From Adineta steineri (taxonomy: Eukaryota; Rotifera; Eurotatoria; Adinetida; Adinetidae), in NCBI GenBank assembly GCA_905250115.1, contig CAJNOI010000051.1:124001-188000 (forward strand): 64,000 nt of DNA, written 5' to 3'. Positions 22,840 to 33,479 of this stretch are shown here, in pieces (the stretch's first letter is position 1; the number at the start of each line of letters is the position of its first letter). A program made the position numbers and the translations under genes. A model generated the notes under the pieces. That model was given only the letters and a program-made list of their open reading frames with translations. It was not told where the DNA came from and made no database searches.

Positions 22840-23835
22840 TTAAAATTTGAATTTTCTAATAAATGTATGTAGAAGTTGAGTAAATGTTTCACGAAATATT
22901 GTTCCATTGAGTGTATAAATATAGAAAGTAATTCCATTTCCAACATATGTAAGTGAAAAATTAAAACTGACAATAAAATTTTCAATAGCTATACGTAATG
23001 GACTTTTATATATATCCATAGTAAAAGTTAAATAAAATTGATGCAATGCTTGTGGTATCGAACAAAGTGTTAATAAAAATACTTGTAAAAGATGCATACG
23101 AGTAAGAGAACTTTCACTACGTCGAATTCCTCTGCGTTGATTTCTACTAATTCGACTAACATCTGATACAATAGTAATCATAACTGGTTGAACTGCTTGA
23201 AGAGAACGATTAATATTATGAATAGTTAAAAATCCAAAAATTAACATAAGTATTGATGGTATAGATACAGTTGAACTTGCATATACAATATCATTAAAAA
23301 TTCGACAACTACTAGATTTACCATAACATTGCAAAGGTGCATTAGCAACATTGGCATCATAACAAAAAATTGATTCAAACCAAAGTATAAATGATAATGC
23401 ACAAATAATAAAAATAAGTTTCCGAGCAGTTTTATATGAACTTAAACGACGTCTATGAATTTTTCTATGGCTTAAAAACCATCGATCTATTGTTGCACAT
23501 ACAAGTAACCAAGATGTTGTTGTTCGAAATGAATAAAGAAAAAATATACGAAATTTACAAAACCATGAACTAGTACTTGTTGGATCTATTAATGTCCATA
23601 TAGCTATAAGACGAGATGGAAGACCAACAAGAAGAGTTCCAAGACTAGATATAGATGAAATAAGAAAATATAATACACATGGATTCATGCGTAATGTTGG
23701 TTGTGAAAGTACAATTATATTTAATAAATTACCAATTGAACCAAAAAGAAAAATGATTAATGTCATATAATGATTAAGTTGTGAAGATATATTATTAATT
23801 AAATTTATCGTAAGATCAGTAGTTGTATTCGACAT
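22840..23835 (-). CDS. Class A (rhodopsin-like) G-protein-coupled receptor
   Basis: Intronless 331-residue receptor with seven hydrophobic segments. The N-terminus carries Asn-glycosylation sites (NTT, NIS). TM1 has GSIGNLLNIIVL with the conserved Asn. After TM3 the DRY motif is replaced by DRW (CATIDRWFLSH), and the following loop is strongly basic (HRKIHRRRL). The third loop contains RRGIRRSESSLTRM. TM6 lacks the canonical CWxP (it has LCSIPQA). TM7 has YVGNGITFYIYTLNG in place of NPxxY. This pattern is common in the large peptide/FMRFamide-receptor-like families of bdelloid rotifers. The ligand is unknown. The first ATG gives a standard extracellular N-terminus. Confidence 0.88.
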   Translation of the reverse strand: MSNTTTDLTINLINNISSQLNHYMTLIIFLFGSIGNLLNIIVLSQPTLRMNPCVLYFLISSISSLGTLLVGLPSRLIAIWTLIDPTSTSSWFCKFRIFFLYSFRTTTSWLLVCATIDRWFLSHRKIHRRRLSSYKTARKLIFIICALSFILWFESIFCYDANVANAPLQCYGKSSSCRIFNDIVYASSTVSIPSILMLIFGFLTIHNINRSLQAVQPVMITIVSDVSRISRNQRRGIRRSESSLTRMHLLQVFLLTLCSIPQALHQFYLTFTMDIYKSPLRIAIENFIVSFNFSLTYVGNGITFYIYTLNGTIFRETFTQLLHTFIRKFKF

Positions 23836-25391
23836 GAATATCTTATCAAGATTAAAAATCGTCTAGTAGTTAGAATGATGCTTTTAAACTAAAGAAAAGA
23901 GAGTATAATGATAAATATGATCTTCTTGTTTCTTTTCGTGTGATTATTAATTGTCTGTATCTTTGGACAGATTGTGCGTGATACTGTCATTTGTAATGAA
24001 CAAATGCCATTTCTACGATCAAATACAAATCTCATTCATTTCTTGTTTTGTTTAATTAGTTTCATAAAAACAAAATTCTTAGGGGTGTATATATATATCT
24101 TCTGTTTATTTTATATATTTATTACTATAGTTGGTACTTGTGAATATCTGATCATTTTGTTATGTCATTACCTATGAATGACAAACGACTATGTAATAGG
24201 TCACTTCAACTTATTCATTTTTGAATAATCGAGTATTATTTTCAACGTATGCATCATTTGAAACACAATTATGTGGATAAGATTTTGATCATAATAACGA
24301 ATACATAATTTTATACAAACACGTTAGATTTTTTTTCAAAATGAGATCTATGCAAATAAACATATAGTCTTTATTGAAATGTGTACATATCAAAAAAGAA
24401 AATACCGATATATACATGTATAAGTTTTATTGTTCAAACACGTTGTTTTTTTAATGAATCATTTACAAAAATGATTATTTAATGAGAATATCAAAAGAAT
24501 TTTTATGTAGTCGTATACATGAAAAATCGATAATCGACAAAAAAGGATAATTAATTACCATCTTGATCAGTATATCATCATGGAATATATCAAAATTATT
24601 AATTAGTACAACTAATAGCATAATATCGGATTTTGATTACTTTAATCATAGGCGTACCAAGAGCGGGACGTAACACATCCCTCCTTTTAAATTTTATGTT
24701 GAAAATAGTAAAATATGACCTATATTCACTGTACGCCCCCTCCCCTACTTTCAGCACTTTGGCACGCCCCTGACTTTAACACAAAATAATGCATAGTGAT
24801 ATACAATCATTTGTAAATACGAAGATGAATGTAACATATCATCATACAAGTCAAGTATTCAATTATCTTGTTGATATAAGTGAAAGTCTTAGTAATCATT
24901 CACAATTTAATACTACTGAAATAGTAGTAATAAAATGTTTTCTAGTTATAAACAGATATTTTTTCTTTAATAACCTTAAATCTCATTTTAGTTTATTATA
25001 CTCTAAATAACCAATAATATTATTCCGAAAACAATAATCATTCATAATATGACGTATATGTACTAGATCATAGTCATCTTTGATAAATTTCGTTGATCTT
25101 ATGGATATTTTCACTTATAAAAATACTTTATAATTTGTATTTTAACATTTCGATTTATATATGAACGATAGAAAAAAAAACTTTTATTATAAAATTCTGA
25201 TACAACAAAAAAACAAAACATAGTAGGGAAATAAATATATGTCACCACACTTTCAGTTTTTGATTATTTCTTTAATCGTATAAGATATTTCCCAAAATAT
25301 TTTTCCTGTAAAAATAATGAGTATTCGACTTCATGTCTAAATTTTATCTAAATTGCACAGTGAATTTAAAAAAAACAGCAAAAATAAATCT
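23836..25391. other. Intergenic, GPCR to CEP19; one MITE inside
   Basis: No gene supported. Contains the 126 bp hAT-type element at 24647-24772. The short frames at 23974 and 24789 lack domain features. Confidence 0.5.
24647..24772. mobile_element. hAT-type MITE with 8 bp target duplication
   Basis: The left end CATAGGCGTACCAA and the reverse complement of the right end, CAGGGGCGTGCCAA, form a 14 bp imperfect terminal inverted repeat. The element is flanked by ACTTTAAT (24639-24646) and ACTTTAAC (24773-24780), an 8 bp target duplication with one mismatch, as hAT transposons make. The 126 bp between hold no coding sequence, so it is non-autonomous. CAGGGGCG-like ends are typical of hAT elements in animals. 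Confidence 0.75.
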
Positions 25392-25973
25392 TCATTTAAA
25401 ATCATCTTCATCATCATCGTCGTCGTCGTCTTCTTCGTCGTCTTTTTGTTGTGGTATATCTTCTTCAACTTCTTCTGATGAATCCCATTCGGATGTTTGT
25501 TTTTCTCCTGCAGGTTGTTCAAAATCTACAGCAACATCATAAACAAAATCTTTTGATGATGGATCAACACGATTTTTTTCATATGATTCACTCATAATAA
25601 GTTTTTTATGTTTTAATGCATCATCATCAAGTTTATTAAGATCTTCATTTGGATCTAAGTTATCAAATGTACGTAATTTCTTTTCAATATCACTTTTTGA
25701 TATATTTGTTGTAAAACCTTCTTTAAGAACAAATAAAAGACGTTCAAGTCGTCGTAATGGAATATGTCGAAAAAGATTTCGATTTTTTGTTGTTTTGTCA
25801 TTATGAAGTTCAGTTGTATAATCAGTTATATTTGTATTTTTAGTAAAATCAGTCAAAGGAACAGTACGACGACGAAATTTACCTGTTGATGTATCTGTAT
25901 AAAATAAAAATATTGTGGGTGGTTTAAAACGGACACCCATTTTTTGCATTTTAATTGATGTTGATGATGACAT
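25392..25973 (-). CDS. CEP19: Centrosomal protein of 19 kDa
   Basis: Centriole/basal-body protein that recruits RABL2 and intraflagellar transport at cilium formation. Single exon, 193 residues. Family landmarks: GVRFKPPTIFLFYTD near residue 13, a basic stretch KFRRRTVPLTDFT, HIPLRRLERLLFVLKEG, the hallmark LDPNEDLNKLDDDALKHKK, and SKDFVYDVAVDFE. The C-terminus is a long Glu/Asp run (EEDDDDDDDEDDF) longer than in vertebrate CEP19, and its antisense strand gives a false poly-Ser frame. A ciliated animal such as a rotifer is expected to have it. Confidence 0.9.
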   Translation of the reverse strand: MSSSTSIKMQKMGVRFKPPTIFLFYTDTSTGKFRRRTVPLTDFTKNTNITDYTTELHNDKTTKNRNLFRHIPLRRLERLLFVLKEGFTTNISKSDIEKKLRTFDNLDPNEDLNKLDDDALKHKKLIMSESYEKNRVDPSSKDFVYDVAVDFEQPAGEKQTSEWDSSEEVEEDIPQQKDDEEDDDDDDDEDDFK

Positions 25974-26707
25974 GTTTTAATTTGATAAAATTTGTTTTTT
26001 GAATTGAAACGTAAAATTAATTTTATAGGTATGTTACCATGCACCGATCAGTTACTCATTAGATACCTCTCTTTTTCTATTTATTTCAATTTCCTATGGA
26101 TGTTGTATTAAAGCAATGTCTGACATCTGTAGGAACAGATTTTTTATACATGAAAAAAAAAACTTCATAAGGTCTTTTATTTCAGAGTGCTAGACGTGGT
26201 GTATATCAAAAACTCACATGGCAATATTTCAATCTGAGACTTTGCACATAGACAGATCTATTGATCAATACAATGCTTCCCGATCGGAATATTAAAACTA
26301 GAAAATATCGCTATCATTTGTGAGATATGGATGCTTTATGGGTCTCTAGTATCTTGATAAGGGAGCATTCTACTGATCAATAGAGCTGTCTATGAGCAAA
26401 GTCTCAGGTTAAAATACTCCCATGTAATTTTTTTACATATCTCTCACTAGAATCTACCTTATGCATAGAGTTTGAAAATCAAAAGCGATCTATCACTTAA
26501 TTATTTATCCATTTGATGTTGAAGACAACCGAAGAGAAAATTTTAAATGTACGCGATCGATAATAGCTAATTACATTAAAAATAAAAGTACTAATCGTTT
26601 GTAATGTTTATTGAAATAAAAAAAAATCACATTTAGCAGGAATATCTTTATATAAATAAATAAAAAACTAAAATGCGGGAATAATTACTATTAATAAAAA
26701 AAAGGTC
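25974..26707. other. Intergenic, CEP19 to TRPA-like gene; one foldback element
   Basis: Apart from the inverted-repeat element at about 26201-26440 nothing was recognised. Confidence 0.5.
26201..26440. mobile_element. Foldback (palindromic) element
   Basis: The left arm from 26201 (ATATCAAAAACTCACATG, CTGAGACTTTGCACATAGAC, CTATTGATCAATA) is the near reverse complement of the right arm ending 26440 (read inverted: CTGAGACTTTGCTCATAGAC, CTATTGATCAGTA). The arms are about 75-80 bp each around a spacer of about 80 bp. No coding sequence. Likely a MITE; the target duplication was not resolved. Confidence 0.75.
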
Positions 26708-29700
26708 TCATTTATCGATTAATTTTGATAAATTGATTGTTAATCGATGAAGTTCTTGTGTAAATTTTAATTGTGTTTTATCAATTTCTTCACGAATCTC
26801 ATTAACTTTATGTATTAAATTTTCATTAAAAATTTCTTGTACATTTTCTCTATCTTGAACAACATTAGATGTAATTTCCTTAGTTTTTTTCATTGGTACA
26901 TATCCAACACGGCATTGAATAAGACGCATTGCACGATTTGGTACTTGTATTGGTTTTATGCGTAATGATAACTGCGTAACATCAAATTTCAAACCAGTTA
27001 AAAATTGAGGAAAATTACGACCTAAAGTAAACATCAATTTTGATGATGCACTACAAAGTGGACCAAATTTTGCTTGAAAATTTAAAACTGAAAAGACAAA
27101 AGGTATTCGATTGTTTTTTACTTTTCACTAAATAAATTGAATTCATACCTGTCAAAATTCTTGAACGTAAATTTTCACGTTTAGCATTTTTTTGAAAATC
27201 ATTTACATCACTTACAGCTAAACCAATCTAAATGTATTTTTAATTATATATTACACAAATATATACATCAATAGTTCAGTTATAAAATGAATGAAGTTTA
27301 TCTTTATATTAAAAAACAAATGCTGAATTGTCTTCTTTTTCTATTTGTGAACAAGTAAAGTTTTATTGTCGTGGTCCTTTATAAAGGTCCTCACTAACCA
27401 TGCCCTTATGGGTTCTGAAATGTGAGCATGCTTCTATACCTGATTAAAAAAATGAGCACGTTTAGCCAACCCGCGATGGAGATGTTGAATTTTTTCTCGG
27501 TAACGTGATTTATGCACAAGGAGGAAAAATCGAGACTCTCATACTCACATGTACTTCCCAAAGGAAGCACAGTGGGAATTCGAATGAAGTATAAGAGGAG
27601 TACAAACTTTGTACTTCCTTCATACTTTCGTTGTACTTTCATCGTATTTCCTTCGAACTCCCATGATGCTTCCCTGTACTACTCTAGTACATCCCTGTAC
27701 TCCTCTCATATTTTAAAGTACATGAAGTCTCGTTTTCTCTCCCTTGTTTATGGAACATCCTATAGATGAAATCTCTATTTTCATATTATTTTGAAATAGA
27801 GTAAGCTTTTAGTATAGCTATTAAATAAAATTCTTTGTAAATCTTACCAATATATTCATAACACAAATGTGTACAACAAAGACAAATGTTGAAAAAATAA
27901 CTTTAGCCATTGTTGTACCACGTACAGGTTCTCCTTCCGTATAAAATAAATTTTCAAAATTAAATTCTCCAGTTAACATTGCAATCATTCGTGGTATTGA
28001 TGTAAATACAGTTTCAAATGATGGATTTTGTGTTAATAACATATGAAAAGCAAATAAATAACCAATCCATATGAAAACATAAATAAAACAAAATTTTATA
28101 AATGTTAAAAATATTGTTATAAATAAAAGACCATATTTTCCAAGTTTAAGTGAATTAACAAATACAAGTAAAAGTACAGTCCATACAGATGCAACACCTA
28201 ATGCACCAAAATCATATTGATATTTACATCGAAGACTAGAATATTTCGAACAATTATTAGTATCTAAATAAATAAAAAAACAAATAAATTTCTTTTTTTT
28301 GTTGCTGTTATTGTTTTATACCCATAGCAAATATAATTCCACATGAATATGTTATGATTTCTAAAAGATTAAGAAAGAATCCACGAAAATATCTTCCACG
28401 CTGTGTTAATATTTGATAAAATTCTTTCAATAAAGCTGCACATGAAAATAGAAATAATATAAAACGAAATATATATAATATAAATGTTCCATCATCAGAA
28501 TAATCAAAATTATGTGTTCCATTCGTTAATATATCACACATATCAATACATGTATCATTTTCAAATTCAACATATGTATGTTGATAAAATTTTGGTGTTC
28601 GTGTAACAAGTGTTACTCCCGTATATAAAATAACATAAAGTGCTTGTATAAGAAGAATAAATAAATAAAGAAGATTGCCGAATAAATCTGCTTTACTATC
28701 CACAGTTGTTAAAATAAGTGGATGATCATAAATAGGTGCATAATCACATTCAGATATTAAATTAAGTGGATGTTCTTTTATCCATTGAGCTGGTGTAAAA
28801 TTATCTTTTTTATTGACTGTTTGACTTGTATTATGTATTGAACTATTTTGTCCAAATATACAACGTGATGATTTTGGTTTTGAACAAAGACAATCATCTA
28901 TAACTGATAAATCCATACCATCACCATCAAGAAATTGTTCAAGTAAATTAGGAACAAATGGTATTAATGCCGGTACTTTTAACATACGTTGAATCTATTT
29001 AAAAAGATAATTCATTTTTTTTTGTTAATAACTAAAAATACTTACGGGTGTTTGATCGAATTGATCATATTTAAATGGTAATGAATATCGTGTTAAAAAT
29101 CGTTTATATTCATCATGTAATAATGGTTCAAGTGTAACAACATTACTACTCCGAACAACTGCAATATGATCATCAACATTAGCTTTTTTTTCAATAGTTT
29201 TTGGTACAGAAACACTAACAAATGTTTTAACAAATTCAGTTTTTTTCAATAAAATAGCATATTCAAGAACATTATATTGACGTCGTGCAACAACCATATC
29301 TGTTGATGGATGAACTGGTTCAGTAAAAACAACATCAATAAGTATTGATATAATAACACGAAATCGACGAAGATCACTAACAAGATAATTAATTATATCG
29401 ATTTGATTATTATCAATACATTTTTTAATTCCATCCGATGTTATTATATTCGATGCATGAACACGTCGTAATAACCATTTTGAACCAAATAATTGTTTTA
29501 AACATTTTATACTACCTTTATAACATGCTAAAATAATATAAAAATATTGGAAAATTTTGATTATTTTTAACTGTTGATTACTGCTTTCAGTAATTTCATA
29601 AGACAAAAAATATTTACCGATTGAAAATGGTGTTTGTCCGTCTGCATTTGGTTCAGTTAAATTTTGTAATGCCTATTGATTGATAAATAAAAATAGTAAA

Positions 29701-32700
29701 AACAAAGTATCTTTTTTTGACATACTTGAACTCGAACCGATTGATTTGCACTTAAACGTCGTAAAAGATTTAACATACTTGCAAGAAGAAGATCATTTTT
29801 TGTTTCACAACAATAATGAAAAACACTTGATTTTCTATTATCAAGTGTTATTAATGAATGAGGATCAGCTTCTACTAATAACTGTGCTTAAATTAATTCA
29901 AAAACAAAAATTATATGCAATATTAATTTCTATATAAATATATATTTATAATAGCTTACCTGTTAATGTGTTACCTGCTTGAATAGCACAAAGTAAAGGA
30001 ATTTGTCCACTTGAATTGACTAGAGAAGTCATATTATTATTTTCACCAATAAGAACACGAACAATATCATCATGATCAGGTAATTTTGCTGCAATATGTA
30101 CTAAGAAAAAAATTCATAGATATTAATAGAAGAATATTTAGATGAAAAAAAGTTACATAAAGTTTGACCAGTAATTGGTATTATATCTTTTTCATCTTCT
30201 TGATCATTTGAAGTAAGAGAAATAAAAACAGGTTGTGGCATAATAGGCATTGTTGCTGGTAATTCATTAAAAACAGGTTGAGCAACTTCAAGATCAGCTC
30301 GACGAAATGCACTTTCATCTTCGTTTATTATTTGTAATGATGTTCCTGTAGTTGTTCGATGATCCGTTGGATCAGAATTATTTATTTGTTGAACATATTG
30401 ACCTGTTCGACCACGTTGACGAAAACCTATTTGTAATGAACGAACCGTACGCCAAAAGCGGGATGGACGTGGCTGTGGTCTATCACCTATTGGGTGGGGA
30501 GTAGAAGTACTATTATCTTGACTAGATAAGTATTGATTTGGATTATGTTTCTGTTGATGTGCTATAGCAGTATTTCGTATACGACGACATTGACGATATT
30601 CATCACCTGTATATGAATGTATGGCAATATTTGTTGTTGATATTCCAAATGATTTTGTTTTATTATTTGGATTCGTATTAAATATTGCTGTAAGAGAATT
30701 TGTTGATACCGAAGATTGATTAAATAATGATGATATATAAAGTTGTGAACTATTGGAATTTAGAGATGAAAAAGCGGACATTAACTCTTCGAGAATTACT
30801 GCTTGATTACGAACCTATTGATAAGAAAAAATATTTATCATTTACAAAAACGTTTTTCTAAAAGCTTTATATAACAGTCTCAGTGAAATGTTCCCGTATA
30901 AGTTTCGATGCCTCTTATCAATAGTGAAAATCGCAACTCAACATCTCGTTCCTATCGAAAGTTATTCCAAAAATACTCACGCGCTTTCTATTTTGAAACG
31001 GACAGTAGAAAAGCTGACTCATTACTTAGGTTACTAATAAATTCGAAACATTTCTATGTAATGTCGATTAGTATTCTATATTAGTTTATAAATATACGTA
31101 CAACACAATAAGATAATATATTATGACGAATATCTGATGGATATTTTTCACAACTATCATAGTAAATATTTGCATAATTATTAATAAGATGTTCTAATTC
31201 TATTTTAGCTTTATATTTAATACATGTTGCTAATGCATGAACAAATATTCTTTGTTGAATAATTGCTTCATCTGAATGAATATTTGCAATTGATGTACAA
31301 AATGTTGTAAACATATCAAAAGTTATTTTTCCACGTCGAGTAAATAATTGATCAACACATGTTTCTAATTCATACATAGCTAATGTTCCCCAGTGTGTAT
31401 TTGTATTTAAAGATATATTTGATAATAAAATTTCAGCAATAGATAAACAACCATTTTGAATAGCCATTGTAATTGGTGTATGAAAAAGTGATATATATGT
31501 ATCAGCAAATTGATCACTATATGAATCATTAAAAAAATAATTGATATCGATTTCAAATGAATTTTGTTCTTGATGTATATTATAACGAATAAGAAGACGA
31601 AATGTTAATTCATTGATTTGTTCTTGTTCAAGAATACGTCCTTTTGTATATTGATTATAAGTAATTTTTTCTCCAAATGCTTTTTCTAGTTGATGAGAAT
31701 GTAATTGAAGTAAATCGCGAAGAAGATATTGGTCAAAGTTTTCATAACGTGAAAATAATGAACGTTGAGTAAGTATTGTTATAAAATAAACTATTTTAAA
31801 CATTGAATGTCCATCCTCACTCATTTCACTCATTCGACTTTGATTTCCTATTGATGATGAAGTAAATAGAGCGTTACATTGATAATATATATATGGTATT
31901 GATTTTGTAGAAGTAAAATCTGCATATTTATGACGAGAAAAATACTCAATAGTATTTTTTGTTAATGAATCATGGTTTAAACCATCAATATTAACTAAGT
32001 TAGAATTGAGAAGATGTTGTACTACATCATCATAAGCTTGTTTATATTGATTACCATTAAGGGGACATGCTGATGCAAGTAATAATGGTGATGGAATGAA
32101 ATAAACTGTACCTTTACCTTGTTCAATTAATGAACGAAGTAAAATATCACGTGAAAATTGCATTGAAGCCTCTGGAAGAAACAAAAAAAGAAAGATTATT
32201 TTATAAAATTAAATTAAATTAAATACCAAGTAGATCAGCATCTGGAATATCTGCATCTGCAACTTCCATAGCATGTTGATCTTCTAGAAAACTATCTGTT
32301 CGTTCATCTTTATTTTGTTCAATTAAAAGTGGAGATGATAATAAAAGTTCTTCATCATCTTCATCATCACTCATAAGAGGTAAAATTGGTGAATCATTGT
32401 CAATATCATTATCATCAAGATTAACAATAGTATTGCCTATATTTGTAAGATGTGTTTTCATTCCACTAGCACGTAATAAATAATCAAATGGACTATCAGA
32501 AAAATCACGCATTCGAGATTTTGGTAGAACAAAATAAAGTGGATTCATTAATTCAGAATATTTTGTACATAATTTTTCAATTAAATCACGATCGCCAATA
32601 TATGATGCCTATTTTAAATATAAATATTTACTAATTTATTTTATTACAATTAGTTATAGACTACATAGGATGTGGGTATGACCATCTTCATTCTCTCCTA

Positions 32701-33392
32701 TTCGTATTCACATCCACACCCTCGAGTACGCATAAATATCTTTCTTTTACTTATGAAAATTTTATCCCTGTATCTGAAGGAAGTTTCTTAATGAATTAAA
32801 AACTCACATAATGAATAGGTAACCATGATCGATCACTTGGTGCATTAATTTTTTTAATTAACCAATTATCATTATTTTCTTCTTGTTGAATACTACCAGA
32901 TAGAAAATTCATAATAAGATTTGTTTTTCTATGAGCAATACAAAAATGAACATAATCACATTTATCTTTTGGATATTCATTAGCAAATATTTTTTTTATT
33001 TTAGCAGTTAATCCTTCATCATTTAATAAAATCAATGGTTCCATAAATAAAATTAAATGAATTGGTGAATAAAGTCGAAATAAACATAATATTGGATATG
33101 TACGAATATTTAAATGTGTTTGTTCAACTGTTTCTGTAAGATAAACATCATTTTGTGTTAAAATAACATTTATTGCATTAATTATTATTTGATGATTATC
33201 TTGTTCATTAAGATTAAGTTTACGTTGAAGTCGATCAAAAATTGAATATAATGGATATGTTTTTATAATTGACGATGATGATGATGATGAATTATATAAA
33301 TATATAAGTAAAAAATGAGCATAATTAAAACCTATAGGTCGTCGTAATGTTTCAAATTTTCGTCGAAGTTCAATTAAATAATTTGTATCCAT
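26708..33392 (-). CDS. TRPA-like cation channel with long N-terminal ankyrin region
   Basis: Large multi-exon gene from ATG 33392 to stop 26708. Exon 1 is 33392-32808 (GTGAGT donor). The long N-terminal half is cytoplasmic with scattered ankyrin-type units (TLLHIAAKLPDHDDIVRVLI, GQIPLLCAIQAG, DGQTPFSIACYKGSIKCLKQ) and an acidic stretch at about 32250-32400. It then has six membrane segments: S1 (LLYLFILLIQALYVILYTGV), S2 near 28430, S3, S4, S5 (TIFLTFIKFCFIYVFIWIGY), a pore loop FTSIPRMIAMLTGEFNFENL, and S6 running into MNILIGLAVSDVNDFQK. The S6 end matches TRPA channels (NLLIGLAVGDI). A C-terminal coiled coil closes the protein (EIREEIDKTQLKFTQEL). Probably a sensory Ca2+-permeable channel; subfamily by motif, not by tree. 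Confidence 0.82.
27517..27746. mobile_element. Foldback element in a TRPA-like gene intron
   Basis: The left arm starts CAAGGAGGAAAAATCGAGAC and the right arm, inverted, starts CAAGGGAGAGAAAACGAGAC. Pairing continues inward through GTACTTCC/GGAAGTAC and GGAAGCA.../...TGCTTCC blocks to a centre near 27605. It is flanked by TTTATGCA (27509-27516) and TTTATGGA (27747-27754), an apparent 8 bp duplication with one mismatch. It is about 230 bp and non-coding, and probably a hAT-mobilised MITE. Confidence 0.7.
30889..31045 (-). repeat. Dispersed repeat, copy in a TRPA-like gene intron
   Basis: GTATAAGTTTCGATGC and GTGAAAATCGCAACTCA are the inverse of the start of the PRPF6 intron copy. They are followed by CTATCGAAAGTTATTC and CTATTTTGAAACGGACAG in the same orientation as that copy's end. 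The middle of the element is missing, so this is a partial or rearranged copy. Confidence 0.7.
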
Positions 33393-33479
33393 TATATTAT
33401 ACTTAATCTACAATTAATTTTAAACTAAATATATCAATCCACTAAAATCTCATAAGTTTTAGTATTAAAACAGTAAATA
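33393..33479. promoter_or_regulatory. Immediate upstream region of the TRPA-like gene
   Basis: Only 87 bp lie between the TRPA-like start codon and the end of the inserted transposon, so the promoter is either in this short stretch or has been separated by the element. No TATA box was seen. Confidence 0.3.

Noticed and set aside
25333..25542. Plus-strand frame with a long poly-Ser run
   Set aside because: It is the complement of the poly-Asp/Glu tail of CEP19, which has clear homology on the minus strand.
27512..27769. 85-codon frame within the TRPA-like intron
   Set aside because: Coincides with the foldback element; the arms give matching frames on both strands, as a palindrome would.
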